DNA of 64,000 nt from Tubiluchus corallicola (lineage: Eukaryota; Priapulida; Priapulimorpha; Priapulimorphida; Tubiluchidae): contig JAQGDQ010000118.1 in the NCBI GenBank assembly GCA_030141605.1, positions 463,501 to 527,500 on the forward strand. Reading direction: 5' to 3'. A program made the translations under genes and the position numbers. Shown piece by piece: positions 1 to 10,983 of this stretch; positions within the stretch are counted from its first letter, which is position 1, and each line of letters starts with the position of its first letter. The notes beneath the pieces are model-generated. The model was not told the origin of the DNA, did no database searches, and worked only from the letters and a program-made list of their open reading frames with translations.

Positions 1-660
1 CCCACTGGTTTCAGTGTTTCACAACAAGACTTACAATTAACACAGAACATTACAATGCCTGTTGTCATATGAGAATCGAGTTTTGCCTTAAAGACTAATA
101 GTAACAATGAAGCGTCACATGGTGGTGCAAGTATTGATGTCGCGTGGAAAGAGAACTCAAGAGATAAACATCTTGACCCACTGTTCCTGTCTATGGCTTC
201 AACTTTGTTTACAGAACAAAATGCTATGCAAGGTTCCCCTTTGACGGAGCATGCGATAGATGCCAAATGTGAAAGCGGTTCAGCCATCAAGAAATTCTTT
301 CGAAAGAAACTACCATTCCCAGTTCCTCGCCTAAATATAGCTAGGCCTTCCAGGATACGCATCCTATGCAAGAATCAAAACTAGCTGCTGCAAAAGTCAA
401 GGAAAATTCTTGCAAATGAAACTAAGTTACAACCGTCACAAGGCTTTGTTGTGGGTCGTTGAAGTTCACAACGGACAGCTGATAGGTATTTCAGTAGCTG
501 GTGTGGAAATTTTTTTCGATTGGCTCAACCCCTGAAGCGGCATGAACTTATTCATACTGGTGAACACCCCCCCCCCCACGAATGTGATGTGTGCCATAAA
601 CGATTTCGACTTTTACATCAATTGAAAGTACACAAGTCAACGCAACATAATACAGCTTAA
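1..660 (+). pseudogene. C2H2 zinc-finger pseudogene, 5' end off the window
   Basis: Decayed member of the family. Its linker part (about 10-110) reads like the linker of the gene at 1759 (a Gln/Ser-rich stretch followed by N-I-T-M-P), but has a stop codon. In the first C-terminal finger (about 500-565) the first zinc cysteine is lost, although RHELIHTGE can still be read. A run of eleven C at 567-577 then breaks the frame. The last finger (579-660) is readable again as HECDVCHKRF...H and ends in a TAA at 658-660. The N-terminal finger would lie to the left of the window. The substitution, the internal stop and the frame break make function unlikely. Confidence 0.8.
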
Positions 661-1675
661 TTATGTGAGTGTGGAAGCGCTTTCACAAGAGATTACAAAA
701 CATGACACAATTGAATAATTGAAGTTGAAGGACTAACCCAGCAATATGATCTTGTATAAATTAGTTGATTATTAGTTTTCTGCAACTTATGCATTAGAAA
801 ACACTTCTTTGTAATTACAGTTTTACTTATTATACCTTATTGTAATTTGTAAATAGGATATCGTACTTAATTGCTGCTAAGGAAAATGGTTCAGTTACGT
901 TTCAGTATGCGTCATTTAAGTTTTGTGTAGTACACGCAGTGGCCGTGAACTTCAGTCTTGCATACGCGAATTTATTTTGTTTTTGTTAGGTTAGTGCATT
1001 GTGTATTTCAACTTTGTAACCTGTTGTTAATTGGCTTCAATAATTGTTATCGTATCTGATGATGAGTGCCATAATTGTGTATCTGAAGTAGCTGTACCAT
1101 TTCACCATGCATGCAGCATCAAGTTTGCATGTTGTCTTTGTTTTAGTAGAAAACACTGCTTTACTTGCAGTTTTATTGTTCACTGTGTTGCTTGCTTCAA
1201 CTAGAATTAAACACGGCGATTTTCCTGTGTAAGAAGAGCAGTTCCTTATATAGACGCATCACAGTTGCGTGTCATTCATAACTATTCGGGTTCAGGATTA
1301 TGAAATTTGATAAAAAATTTGGGAATTTTGTTTTTGGACCACCCAGCGATCTTGCCAAAACTGCTTGATAAAAGACTAGCAAAGCTCAGGTGACATTACA
1401 ACAATGTTATTGTTCAATGACATAATTTTCATTGTTTTTTTGGTTCTTTTCTCTGAAGTTTGTATCAAATGTATCTCCATATATAAATGGAATACTATTG
1501 TTCTGAATTGTTGAGAAAGATACCACAACTTTTCATGGTGATTGGCTTGTATTTGGTCTTACATTTTTTCATAACCTTGTTATACTTTTTCTGTCCCACA
1601 ACAATTCATATGCCATAAATACTTAGCCGTGTAGCAGAATTAAGTGATTAAAATGACATGGTGTTTTCTTCGTTG
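661..1675. other. Intergenic / probable 5' intron of the next gene
   Basis: AT-rich sequence without a convincing coding region. Its right end has a pyrimidine-containing tract and an AG at 1681-1682, a plausible splice acceptor, so part of this stretch may be the intron between a non-coding first exon and the coding exon at 1759. The first exon could not be placed. Confidence 0.4.
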
Positions 1676-1758
1676 ATTGCAGAACCTTTGGGAAGTGTAA
1701 CTGAATGCAATTTGGCTACAGTTAAAAACCATACATTGAGCAACAGATCGAACAAACC

Positions 1759-2604
1759 ATGGAATCGGGAGGCATGATCTACTTCAAATGCACGTCTTGT
1801 TCTGAGTGTTTTATGAATGAAGACGTTTTCTTTGCTCACAGCAGAACATGGCATTGCAAGATTCTCGTAAGCGAAGGCCAAGATCCTTGTGATCAGGTGA
1901 CCAATGGTATTAAAGAAGAGAGTGTTTCTGCACCAGAAAAGGAGTGTGATTTAATCAGCGGGGAAGACTTTGATGACTGCGTTGTTGTTTCCCAGGACAG
2001 CTTTCAACCATCACAGAGCATCACAATGCCAGCTATCAAATCAGAATCAAGTTTGTGTTTATCAGATGATGGCAACATTAATCCTTTTTTTGGTGGCTCT
2101 GATGAGGAGCGCAGTGACTTGTCGAGAGTGAAATTTGCAGAATCACAATTTCTATCAGCAATTCCAAGCTCATTTCCAGATATAAATAGTGCTGAAGGCG
2201 CTGCTTGTAATTATCAGTGTGAGAGTAATTCGTTCATCCAAAAACTATCTCGAAAAAAATCACTTTCCCAAAATTATCGTCCAAGTATATCTAGGCCATC
2301 TGGTTTACGCAGAAACCAAAGTCAGTTTTTGCAAAAGACCAGGAAAAAACTGTCGAGTGACATTGTATTTAAGGCACACACATCACAAGATACTGGCACA
2401 AGTGACATAAGTTCACGGCGAATAACTGTTAGTGGTTATTCTTGTAGATTCTGTGGGAAAATATGTAAAACGACTACGGACTTTAGACGCCATGAGCGTG
2501 TCCACACCGGAGAACGTCCGTATGAATGTGATGTATGTCATAAACAATTTCGACTGTCACATCATTTGAAGGCACATAAGTTATCTCAGCACAGCTCAAG
2601 CTGA
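1759..2604 (+). CDS. C2H2 zinc-finger protein, 281 aa
   Basis: Complete single-exon coding region. The N-terminal finger (C11, C14, H27, H32) carries the family signature KCTSCSECF and ends in WHCKILVSEG. The linker (about 45-225) is acidic and Ser-rich, with the psi-K-x-E motif IKEE at 51-54. The C-terminal pair begins at C229 and is joined by HTGERPYE; in the first finger a cysteine (KIC) replaces the usual Phe. Its last helix (RLSHHLKAH) lacks the -1 Arg common in relatives. Finger spacing predicts zinc binding and sequence-specific DNA binding in the nucleus; a transcription-factor role is inference. The ATG is chosen because MES/MEA starts are shared across the family. A likely splice acceptor lies at 1681-1682. 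The first C-terminal finger is the same as that of the gene at 7053, though the linkers have diverged strongly. Confidence 0.88.
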   Translation: MESGGMIYFKCTSCSECFMNEDVFFAHSRTWHCKILVSEGQDPCDQVTNGIKEESVSAPEKECDLISGEDFDDCVVVSQDSFQPSQSITMPAIKSESSLCLSDDGNINPFFGGSDEERSDLSRVKFAESQFLSAIPSSFPDINSAEGAACNYQCESNSFIQKLSRKKSLSQNYRPSISRPSGLRRNQSQFLQKTRKKLSSDIVFKAHTSQDTGTSDISSRRITVSGYSCRFCGKICKTTTDFRRHERVHTGERPYECDVCHKQFRLSHHLKAHKLSQHSSS

Positions 2605-2675
2605 CTAAAAACATACAGCTAAAAGACGATTAAATATAACATTTGGGATAACAGTGGTAAACCGAACAATAATTA

Positions 2676-2763
2676 AGCCAACCATACACTTGTAGATGGT
2701 GTGGGAAATCTTTTGAACGTGGTACAAACTTTATTATAATATGCAAAACTAGGTGCAGCTTCA
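2676..2763 (+). pseudogene. Isolated zinc-finger remnant
   Basis: Just downstream of the gene ending at 2604, a short open stretch reads YTCRWCGKSFERGTNF, the first half of a C-terminal family finger, and then loses the histidines. It is either a relic of another gene copy or a partial duplication of the 3' end of the neighbour. It has no start codon and no partner finger. Confidence 0.6.
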
Positions 2764-3977
2764 GTATGTATATTCACTCCCCAGAGAAATACACAAGAAA
2801 CTTGAACAAGGATTAGTCTTTGTAATTAACGAAGTTGACTAATATAAGACAGCAGTGAGAATGATTTTTTCCTTTTGCCATTAGCTAATGTCTTTCAGAA
2901 GACAGAAGCCACTTGTCTTGTACGTAACCATCAGAAAGCTTGTTGCTCGTCAGTAAAGGGGCTTCCAGAAGGAATGTCGCTAAGTTGTGCGGTTAGCTTG
3001 AAGGGGCTAGCTCGAACTGGCAGAATTGTTTGCTGGTTGGTGATTGAATATTCTTTCTAGTAGTATATTGGAAATTAATAATTAATTTAAATGTTGGTTC
3101 AGGCAAAACTTACTACTGTGGATAGTGGATTATCAGCAGCAAAGTGGATAACTTTGTGTTGCTTTGCAAAAATCAAATAATTCTAATTAATTTTTAATTA
3201 ATGATGATAATGTATACTAATAGGAAAAAACTTTCTTCAGTAACTCATAATGCTTTTGAAATCGCATTCTTTATAAATGAACGAAGTTCTAGTGAATGTT
3301 GCTCAATTTTTCATAGCACATGTAAAAAATAACCTAAAGGAATGAAAAGATGTCTTACAGTACAACATGGACCAGAATGACAAATTAGAAAATGCACTCA
3401 CTATATGAGGAAACAAGCTTGCATTAATATATGCACGCTTGCTGCATTCATTTTAATATCATCGTTTGCCTTTACACAGCTATCGTTTTTGCACTGCAAT
3501 TCTTGTCTTTGCCCATTCAGCGTAACCTTTTGACTATTGAGTTATTATGCTGAATTTGCATTGATAATTTTTACTGAAAATCTGCTATCTTCTACACAGC
3601 AAACAGGCAGGCATATCTACGGTTATGCGAAAATATTATTAGTATTGTAGTACTCATCTTTTGTTTAGAATAATTATTTTGTATCGTAGTCAGTAAAAAT
3701 ATATCAGATGTATTTCCGGTGTATGTAGGCCTATGTATTACTCAACTTTCAGTGTATTTCAGTTAATAGTTTGTAGCTTGTAAATTAAATTTTATATATT
3801 TTTTGCTTCCTTAACCATATTGATTGGCATTTGCTGAATTTGTTAGAAAAAGGTATAATGGCATTGTTCACTTTGGGCCATTTTATCTTTTAGACTGCAA
3901 GAAATGATTGAGAAATCATCTAGAAAATTTTAATTGTTATGAGCATTGAATATTACATTATTAATTTGATACATCCT
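2764..3977. other. Intergenic, nothing recognised
   Basis: AT-rich sequence with only short chance open frames. I see no family finger, clear terminal inverted repeat or structural RNA here. Confidence 0.4.
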
Positions 3978-5020
3978 AGCAGTCAGTCAAATAGTGAAGT
4001 TACCGACTTTTTAGTAAAAGAAGAATGCAATTTCGCTTCAGAAACGGTGTGAATGAAGTCAATGGTGTGAATAAAGTCGGTTACGATACTAGCATTTTTG
4101 CAGCCTCACAGCAGGGATTACAACCACTGCAGTGCGTTAACGTTCCAGCCTCAAAATCAAAATCAAGCTTTAGGAGAGACCTCAATGACAATGACATGGC
4201 AGTTCCAGCCGATGTAGCTGGTTTAGACTGGCAAACAGCATCAACTGTTGAGACACAACTTTTGTGGAAGGGCACTTGTTCCTAGAGGATCTCGAAGATT
4301 TCAGCATGTGAAGAGCACCCGTATTGCTGTTAGCCAGGAGGCAATTTTTAACACATTTAACAATAAGAATTCCATGCAGTGTCAAGCAGATGTTTAACAT
4401 TTAAAACGGTATATTATTTGCAGTTATGCTTTTGTGATTAAAGGAACAATTCTTGAATTGGTATAATTCGAAACATTTATAATTGTACTTACGCTCTATG
4501 CGGTATGGCAGTATTATATGTAATTATTTTGTTGTTATTTCAGCCTGATCATTGCTGCAATATCATAAATAAACCACTTTGATTGATTCAGCAAGAACTT
4601 CTATAGTTATTTAGTTCCTAATCCATTGTAGAAATAATAAACACTAATACCTATAGCACACAAGTCATTAGTGTGAGCGAGGGCCATAACAGTCATTCCA
4701 AGAATCACACATTGACAAATAAATACCTGAAAATAGGACTGCAACTGGTGTCTTCAAATGCATTTCTTCGCAAAAGTCGGTCAGAGCCAATGAAAGCCTT
4801 AACTGTTGATAAATCGTTTACGGGACAAGCATCGGAGAGTTGTAGAAGTAAAGCAGGTTCTCAAAAAATAAATGTGAGCAGTTATGGTTGTAGATGGTGT
4901 GGGAAATTATGTCAGACAAGGACAGACGTTAGACACCATGATCGGGTTCACACTGGTGAACGTCCTTATAAATGTGATCTATGTAATAAATGGTTCAAGC
5001 GACCACTTCATTTGAAATAA
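3978..5020 (+). pseudogene. C2H2 zinc-finger pseudogene lacking its N-terminal finger
   Basis: The left part (about 3978-4290) matches a family linker: it reads LVKEE (a psi-K-x-E motif), hits a stop, and continues in another frame with a Gln-Pro-Leu stretch similar to the linker of the gene at 7053. About 370 bases of non-coding DNA follow. The right part (about 4673-5020) gives a good finger pair, CRWCGKLC...HDRVH, HTGERPYK and CDLCNKWF. It then stops at a TAA where the last helix should continue (PLHLK, then stop), so the final two histidines are missing. No CTAC-type N-terminal finger is found upstream. Probably dead. Confidence 0.75.
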
Positions 5021-5102
5021 CACAAACATAAGCATGACAAAATTGCATTACCAATGGTACTTTAGTTAGTCCTCTGCCCATGAGTAAATAAGTGTCCGCA
5101 TA

Positions 5103-5795
5103 CAGGGGTGCCGGAGCCATGGGGGCAGAGGGGTAGTGGCCGTAAGAGGGCAGTGGAGGAGCAGAATTTTGCATGTTTGATAGAAAAATTGTGGTTATCC
5201 ATGATTACACCAAAGAGTTTATGGGAACATGTGAACGGTCTAGTAATGATCAGGGGGAAGTGGGGATATTTCCCCGGGACCTCACCCTCCAGGGGGCCTC
5301 GCGCCAAGGTAACTTTTTTTTGCTTTATGCGAACATACTGCATCTCTCTCTCTTGCCGCATGCGTGCCGTTTGCCAGTATTGACAAGTATTAAGGACTGG
5401 TCTTGAGAATAAAGCAGTAACAACTGTATAACTGCACATTTTCTCTTCGAATATGCTTCCTTGGCATTCTAGCAGTTCAAAAATTTTCTGAGCCCCAACC
5501 ATGGTAGCGCTCGCCCCCCCCCCCCGATGGGGCCTCACATGCCCCACTTCCCCGGGCCTCGCCTAGGCTCAAATAGGCCCTGGTAATGATAAAGCCACAT
5601 CGCGTACACATTACGTCAAAATTCAAATTTATATGAAAACATGCATCTATTATTCATTTTGAAAAGAATATGTGAGAGGCAGAGGGAATTCTGGGTGCCT
5701 TAGATATACCCTTACATATAAGTCACATGGGTAAACAAAATGTGCCCTTTTCATAAATGCTGCCTGACTCCCGTAATTTGCTGTTGGCACCCCGG
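5103..5795. mobile_element. Possible hAT-like element hosting a nested MITE
   Basis: The left end reads CAGGGGTGCC and the right end GGCACCCCGG, a short terminal inverted repeat of hAT type. The element would contain the well-defined miniature element at 5251-5582. No good 8-bp target duplication was found around these outer ends, so the boundaries are tentative. Confidence 0.3.
5251..5582. mobile_element. hAT-type MITE, copy 1 of the CAGGGCCTATTT family
   Basis: An 8-bp target duplication, GTAATGAT, flanks the element exactly (5243-5250 and 5583-5590). The right end is AAATAGGCCCTG. The left terminal repeat lacks about ten bases compared with the copy at 6524. The interior holds GC-rich arms around a CT-microsatellite. 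There is no coding capacity. Confidence 0.8.
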
Positions 5796-6515
5796 TCGGT
5801 TATAAACGGGCTACAAAATGTTCGTGTTATGCCATCTTGTAAATGCAAAAACCCTAGAAACAATAAGCAGTGCTCACGTTTTTTGAAAAGACAGTGGTGG
5901 AAAAGAGTGACAATTGTAAAATGTAATATCTAGCAAACGAGAAATTGAACATTCAAAATTTTCCGAGTCCCAAATACTCCGGCAATAGAGTCTTCGGCAA
6001 ATAAGTCCAAAATGCTGCGCTTATGATCATAATTAATTTCTTTACTATCTCTCATCTCTTTCTGTTCATTTGTCTTTTTTGTTTTTCTTAATAACTCGAA
6101 CTGAAGGATAAGAAAATAGATGTATACTCTTGTGTGATCTCCGCAATGCAATTTGGTACCATGAGCTTTTCGCTCGCTGTTAGTACTATGGCATGTTCAA
6201 ACAACATTAGAGCACGAAATTTTCATTTAGAAAGTGGTTATTACAACAGGTTCTTCAACTTGTCTCTGATTATTGTTGCTCTTTTATGCCAAATAAAAAA
6301 GCATAAACTAAATTAATAAATGTCAAGATTAATAGATTTTGACAGTGTTGCCTTTTGTTATTTCCAACAAGACTAAGTAGCCCTAGAACTAACTTATTCA
6401 CCTTATTTGTTAGAGTGAGTACATAGTCGTGCATTCTAAGTGTAGCAAAACGTACATGTATGAGAAATTTTCAACTGATATGTAAACCTTCTGTTATAGG
6501 TTGTAAGAAGTGGTG
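5591..6515. other. Intergenic, little recognised
   Basis: AT-rich DNA. The first ~200 bases may be the right arm of the tentative outer hAT element. The remainder shows no gene or repeat that I can name. Confidence 0.35.
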
Positions 6516-6523
6516 GGTTAAAG

Positions 6524-6844
6524 CAGGGCCTATTTCATGGGGGGAGTGGGGATACTTCCCTGGGGCCTCACCCTCCAGGGGGCCTCGCGCGATGGTAAAA
6601 TTTTTTTGCTTTATGCGAACATACTCCTCTCTCTCTCTCTCTTGCCGCACGCACGCCGTTTGCCAGTATTGACAAGTATTAAGGACTGTACTTGAGAATA
6701 AAGCAGTTTTTCTTTCAATTGTTCTTTCCTTTAACAATTGTATAACTCCATATTTTCTCTTCGAAAATGCTTCTCCGGCGTTCTAGCAGTTCAAAATCAC
6801 ACGTCCCGCTTCCCCGGGCCTCGCTTAGGCTGAAATAGGCCCTG
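6524..6844. mobile_element. hAT-type MITE, copy 2 of the CAGGGCCTATTT family
   Basis: Terminal inverted repeats CAGGGCCTATTTCA and TGAAATAGGCCCTG are flanked by a perfect 8-bp duplication, GGTTAAAG (6516-6523 and 6845-6852). The interior is closely similar to 5251-5582, including the CT-repeat and a GCCGTTTGCCAGTATTGAC block. It lies about 200 bases upstream of the gene at 7053. Confidence 0.9.
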
Positions 6845-7052
6845 GGTTAAAGTCTTTCAGCCCTACATTTATTTTTGTTTTAATCATTAAATGTCTTGGA
6901 ATGTTTAAGGTTTTATGCACAACTTGATGAATTAACATAACAAACTTTATCATAATAGCATTAATATAGTGTTTTCTTCATTAGTTACAGACTGTATTGG
7001 AGAGCAAATCATTGGCACAACATTAAGAGTGTGATCAACAACAGAACACAGC

Positions 7053-7883
7053 ATGGAGTCAGAAGGAATGATCTACTTCAAATGTACATCTTGTTCTGAA
7101 TGTTTTATGAACGAAGATGTTTTCTTGGCTCACAGTAGAACATGGCATTGCAAGATTCTTGTAAGCGAGGGCCATGATGCTGACCAATTAACGCAATACA
7201 CCGTAAAGAAAGAAAGTAATGTGACTGCTGATGAATCATCTGATGTGATTGATACTGAACACTCAGGAGTCGATTGGTGTGTTACTTTTTCACATAAAGA
7301 ACTTCAGCCTTTAAAGAATATAGCCATTCCGGCTGTCAGATCGAAATCACATTTAATTTCATCATGTGTTGGTGACATAGAACATTTAAATAGTGGCACC
7401 AATAAAGCAAATGAAATGTCAGCAACGTGTTTTGCTGACCCACAGCTTCAGCCAACAATTTCACACCCTGAACCAGTAAGCATAACAAATGAAGAGGTGA
7501 CATCACTTGTTGAGAATTATTCACACACCAAAAAGGAGTTGTTTTCTAAAACTAGACCTAGACACAATAGATTTTCTGCAGCATGCAAGAGCCGGGGTCA
7601 TTTCCTATCAAAAAAGAGGAAAAAACTAAAAAGTGGCTATGTTGAGGCACAGGAATTTGTGGCAGTTCATGCAAGTTCACAGCGGGTGACGATAAGTGGA
7701 TATTCTTGCAGATTCTGTGGAAAAATATGTAAAACGACTACAGACTTCAGACGCCATGAGCGTGTCCACACTGGAGAACGTCCGTATGAATGTGACATTT
7801 GCCATAAAAAGTTCAAACGATCCGAACATTTAAGAAGACATAGAAATTTGCACATTACGGCTGTGTCATCACCTGCATCGTAA
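7053..7883 (+). CDS. C2H2 zinc-finger protein, 276 aa
   Basis: Complete single-exon family member. The N-terminal finger (C11, C14, H27, H32) is nearly identical to that of the gene at 1759. A psi-K-x-E motif, VKKE, sits at 51-54. The C-terminal pair starts at C219; its first finger matches that of the 1759 gene residue for residue, again with Cys in place of Phe. The second finger has the helix KRSEHLRRH (Arg at -1, His at 3), which in the usual C2H2 code favours G at two positions. The 10-residue tail is Ser/Ala-rich. A likely splice acceptor lies at 6989-6990 in a context resembling that before 1759. Zinc and DNA binding are supported by motif; the target is unknown. Confidence 0.9.
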   Translation: MESEGMIYFKCTSCSECFMNEDVFLAHSRTWHCKILVSEGHDADQLTQYTVKKESNVTADESSDVIDTEHSGVDWCVTFSHKELQPLKNIAIPAVRSKSHLISSCVGDIEHLNSGTNKANEMSATCFADPQLQPTISHPEPVSITNEEVTSLVENYSHTKKELFSKTRPRHNRFSAACKSRGHFLSKKRKKLKSGYVEAQEFVAVHASSQRVTISGYSCRFCGKICKTTTDFRRHERVHTGERPYECDICHKKFKRSEHLRRHRNLHITAVSSPAS

Positions 7884-8270
7884 TGGTTGACTTGTGCTTA
7901 AAGTCCTAAGTAATTTCTAGAGCACTGCCATCTGGCTTGCCTAGATGAAAACCTTGTTAATGAAGCAGATTTTTATGACATTCAGAAATGGTGAAAGCTA
8001 AAAGGCTGGCAATATAAAAAATTAATTGTACAAAATGTACATCAATTGCACTGGAATTTTGACCTGTATTTCACATAAAATCTAAATGCAATTTTTAGTT
8101 TAATCAAGATTGACCTTATTTTGTTGCCCACTAATTAAATTACATGTATATTCTTTTCTCTGGGCTATATAGAAAATGTCATAACTTTAAAAATTATTAA
8201 TGTTTCCTAAATTAAACTGATAACATTAATGTCCACCAGTAACTAAAAAATCTTTTTATCTATATTCGGT

Positions 8271-8431
8271 AAAGGATAGCAGACTAGGTGACTTTATAGT
8301 CTTTTCGCTATCCTTTCTCTAGTTCTAGATCTATTTATACATTTTAACCATTTTTCAAAACTTATTAGAGATTCTTTTATTAATCATGTTTTATTGTAAC
8401 TATAAAGAGATAAATAAATTGAATTGAATTG
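8271..8431 (+). mobile_element. LINE-type 3' end with stem-loop, copy 1
   Basis: A perfect 10-bp stem (AAAGGATAGC with GCTATCCTTT, 8271-8316) encloses AGACTAGGT and a small hairpin GACT-TTAT-AGTC (8290-8301). About 110 AT-rich bases later the element seems to end in a short repeated tail (TTGAA units, about 8419-8431). The same design recurs at 10858 and 23020. No coding part is attached. The short tandem tail is typical of CR1/L2/Jockey-like LINEs or SINEs using them, but the clade is not established. Confidence 0.55.
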
Positions 8432-8647
8432 GAACTCACCAAAAAATATATATTATCCAGAAATATAGCTGTGAATAGGTTTTCTAGTCGTAGGTGTAGG
8501 TGCATTATATTATTATTATTATTTATCTTTATTTATTTATTATATACCTAGTATATTTTAGTGTCATCACAAATGACAAGAGAGACTATTAACAGCTAGA
8601 CTCCTGGATAAAAGTTCCTGTGCTTTTTGTACAATTGATTCTTTGTA

Positions 8648-9079
8648 CAGTCATTTGCAAAAGTTTAAGACCAAGCGCGAGTTTTCGGGTTTTTCATCAT
8701 ACTGTACCCTGATTGCATCAGATTCTTTGTTGATTGCATCACACTGCTAGTGATCAGACAGGCAGCCATCTAGTGCTGAAGACTTGCAAAGAGTTATCAA
8801 GGACGTTTGGGTTAAAGAAATTACTTCCAAGTACTGCCAAAACCTAATTTCCAGTATGCCTCTTAGAATGAAGGCAGTGATTGACAACTTCGGCGGCCAT
8901 ACAAAGTACTAAAATGTTCAAGGACTGTGACTATTTTTGGATAAAAACATACAAGCTATGCTGTAGTATATTTTTCTAGAAGAATAAATGAATAGTTTTT
9001 AGATGGAACCGTGTTAAACGACGATTTTGTCAATTTTCATGAAAAAATCACTTTGGTCTTAAACATTTGCAAATGATTG
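8648..9079 (+). mobile_element. Internally deleted Tc1/mariner element
   Basis: Terminal repeats CAGTCATTTGCAAA and TTTGCAAATGATTG are flanked by TA on both sides (8646-8647 and 9080-9081), as expected for the Tc1/mariner superfamily. The interior retains the last ~50 codons of a Tc1-type transposase (8754-8912), including the readable C-terminal block SSMPLRMKAVI and GGHTKY before a TAA. The catalytic DDE region is gone, so the copy cannot move itself. Confidence 0.88.
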
Positions 9080-9215
9080 TACTGCCTGCCTTTTGGCTTT
9101 CACTGATTCTGAATATCACAGTAATCAGCTTCATCTACATCCACTTAAAGGAAGTGCAGGAAGCCTTACAAGAGTGTCATATGTTCAGCATTCATGTTTG
9201 AAGTAACACCATAGC

Positions 9216-9723
9216 CAGGCTGCATAAAACTATGGATATCCATAAAATAAGACCAAAAATCCATGAAATAAAATTTGAAAAATCCATAAAATAAGAAATG
9301 CATAAAATAAAAAAACATTTTTTTGTGATTTTTTGTACAAAATAAGGCAATCAAAACTGAATACAGGCATTGGATCGGAAACTTCAGCCTAGAGGGCATT
9401 CTACATTTGTACCAAATAGATGAATTATTTGAACTGAAGTGATGAATTACAAGGCATTGTCTCGTAAAATTTGATTAAATTTGAAGTGATATGAAACCGA
9501 TAAAATTAAAACGAAACTGATAAAATTAAAACTAAGTCCTGCGTGTTTAAAACCATGTTTCAAACACTCCTGTTTTTACTTTTTAATTGATTTCCCCCTG
9601 GGCATCTCATTCCAGATATAGTCTATTTCTTATTTTATTGATATCCATAAAATAAAATTTCAAAAATCCGTAAAATAAGCTATTTTATTTGTTTTATACG
9701 TATCCATAATCTTATGCACCCTG
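9216..9723 (-). mobile_element. hAT-like MITE, family CAGGGTGCATAAG, copy 1
   Basis: The ends are CAGGCTGCATAA at the left and TTATGCACCCTG at the right, with TATGGATATCCATAAAAT-like subterminal repeats on both sides. The interior matches the element at 63008-63513 in inverse orientation. Flanks ACCATAG and ACGATAG suggest an imperfect target duplication. It is non-coding; the frame open in both copies is a by-product of repeat conservation. Confidence 0.75.
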
Positions 9724-10114
9724 ACGATAGCTCTTGTGGCTGCTTACTGAGACGGCAAAAAACAAGTGAACACCAACCTCAAACAACAGTGAGACATGAG
9801 ATGTTAAAGAAGTGAGATACTAGACGTTAAAGACGCTCGCCCAACAATAAGGTGGTGGAAAATATCAGATAAGGCTAAGAGATAGGAGCCAGAAGTAGTT
9901 TAATAGAACTGTGTCCATTTGCAAAGCAGTAATAATCTATGTGAATCATAATTACTATACATGCATTTTTACTGAATTACCACCAATTCATGTTTATCTT
10001 CCGGCTGCAGAATAACTGTCGATTTGTTTTATCAAGCAGTATTACCAACAAATTTGCACTGTTCTGGCTGGCGATACAGACTTTATTCTAATTCTATAAC
10101 TCATACAGTATCTA

Positions 10115-10328
10115 CAGTCAAATTTCTTTATATCGCCTAATTTGCGACTGCAAAAAAGTTGGCATTATAACAAGGTGCATTAATACATACATATCTATGC
10201 ATACTATGCACTAATACATACATTAATGCATGCTATGCAAATACAGACATTTTGTTTTGCTAACAACCTGGGCTTTAAGCGAGGTTGGCATTGTGGGGGG
10301 GGGGGGTCATCATAACGGGGTTTGAATG
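10115..10328. mobile_element. TA-flanked MITE, family CAGTCAAA..CTTTATA, copy 1
   Basis: The ends are CAGTCAAATTTCTTTATATCGCC on the left (abbreviated key part: CAGTCAAA) and GGGGTTTGAATG on the right, flanked by TA. A run of eleven G lies near the right end. The interior block AAAAAAGTTGGCATTATA recurs at 46447 and, inverted and tandemly multiplied, at 48390. It belongs to the Tc1/mariner/pogo-like group by its TA duplication. Confidence 0.65.
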
Positions 10329-10857
10329 TACATGAATGTTCACAGTTCTACAGTAATGGTCCAGCAGTTATTCTCCATGTATTTTCTGCTTCCAAACAAT
10401 ACACAAAATTCTTACTAAATGAATATACCTGTAGTACATAACTTGTAAGACTAATAAGCAAGCTAGCAAGTTTTTTTTCTTTTTTCTCCTCATCTCCTAA
10501 GTAATTGTTGCTCTTTCTCATGCTTACTTTTTCTCATCAATTTTTCTGTATTACACGTTTTTGATACTCATTTTATCTTTCCATACTCTCAGTTTTTTAA
10601 CTTTACTCACTAACCTTGGTCAAATTCCCCTGTTAATAAGACCCCATTTGAAACTACTACATATAATAATCCTAATTACTGAATAATTGCATTGTTTTGT
10701 TTAGATTTTGGTATCCAACTTTATTATTTTTTGTTTTCAGTTCTTTTTGGATAATTTGTGTCATTTATACTGTTTTTATTTGTATATTTTTCTTATTTGT
10801 TTTTGTTATCTGCAGCATCACCATTAATTTTTAATATGACTAATGTATTTATAAGAA

Positions 10858-10983
10858 AGGGCAGGAGACTAGATGACCCTACGGTCCTTCCCTGCCCTGC
10901 TCCATGATTAAAATTACTTGATATTTAAAAAACTTTTGATGTTAAACTAATTGGAGAAAATAAATGTTCTATGTCTATGTGTA
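10858..10983 (+). mobile_element. LINE-type 3' end with stem-loop, copy 2
   Basis: The outer stem AGGGCAGG/CCTGCCCT (10858-10898) encloses AGACTAGAT and the hairpin GACC-CTAC-GGTC (10875-10886). About 80 bases later comes AAATAAATGTTCTATG and a short repeated tail. The architecture is that of 8271, but both stems have a different sequence with pairing kept. Confidence 0.6.

Noticed and set aside
5062-5547. 161-codon minus-strand open frame
   Set aside because: It runs through the GC-rich arms and CT-repeat of the MITE at 5251-5582; the similar frame at 6471-6737 follows the second copy.
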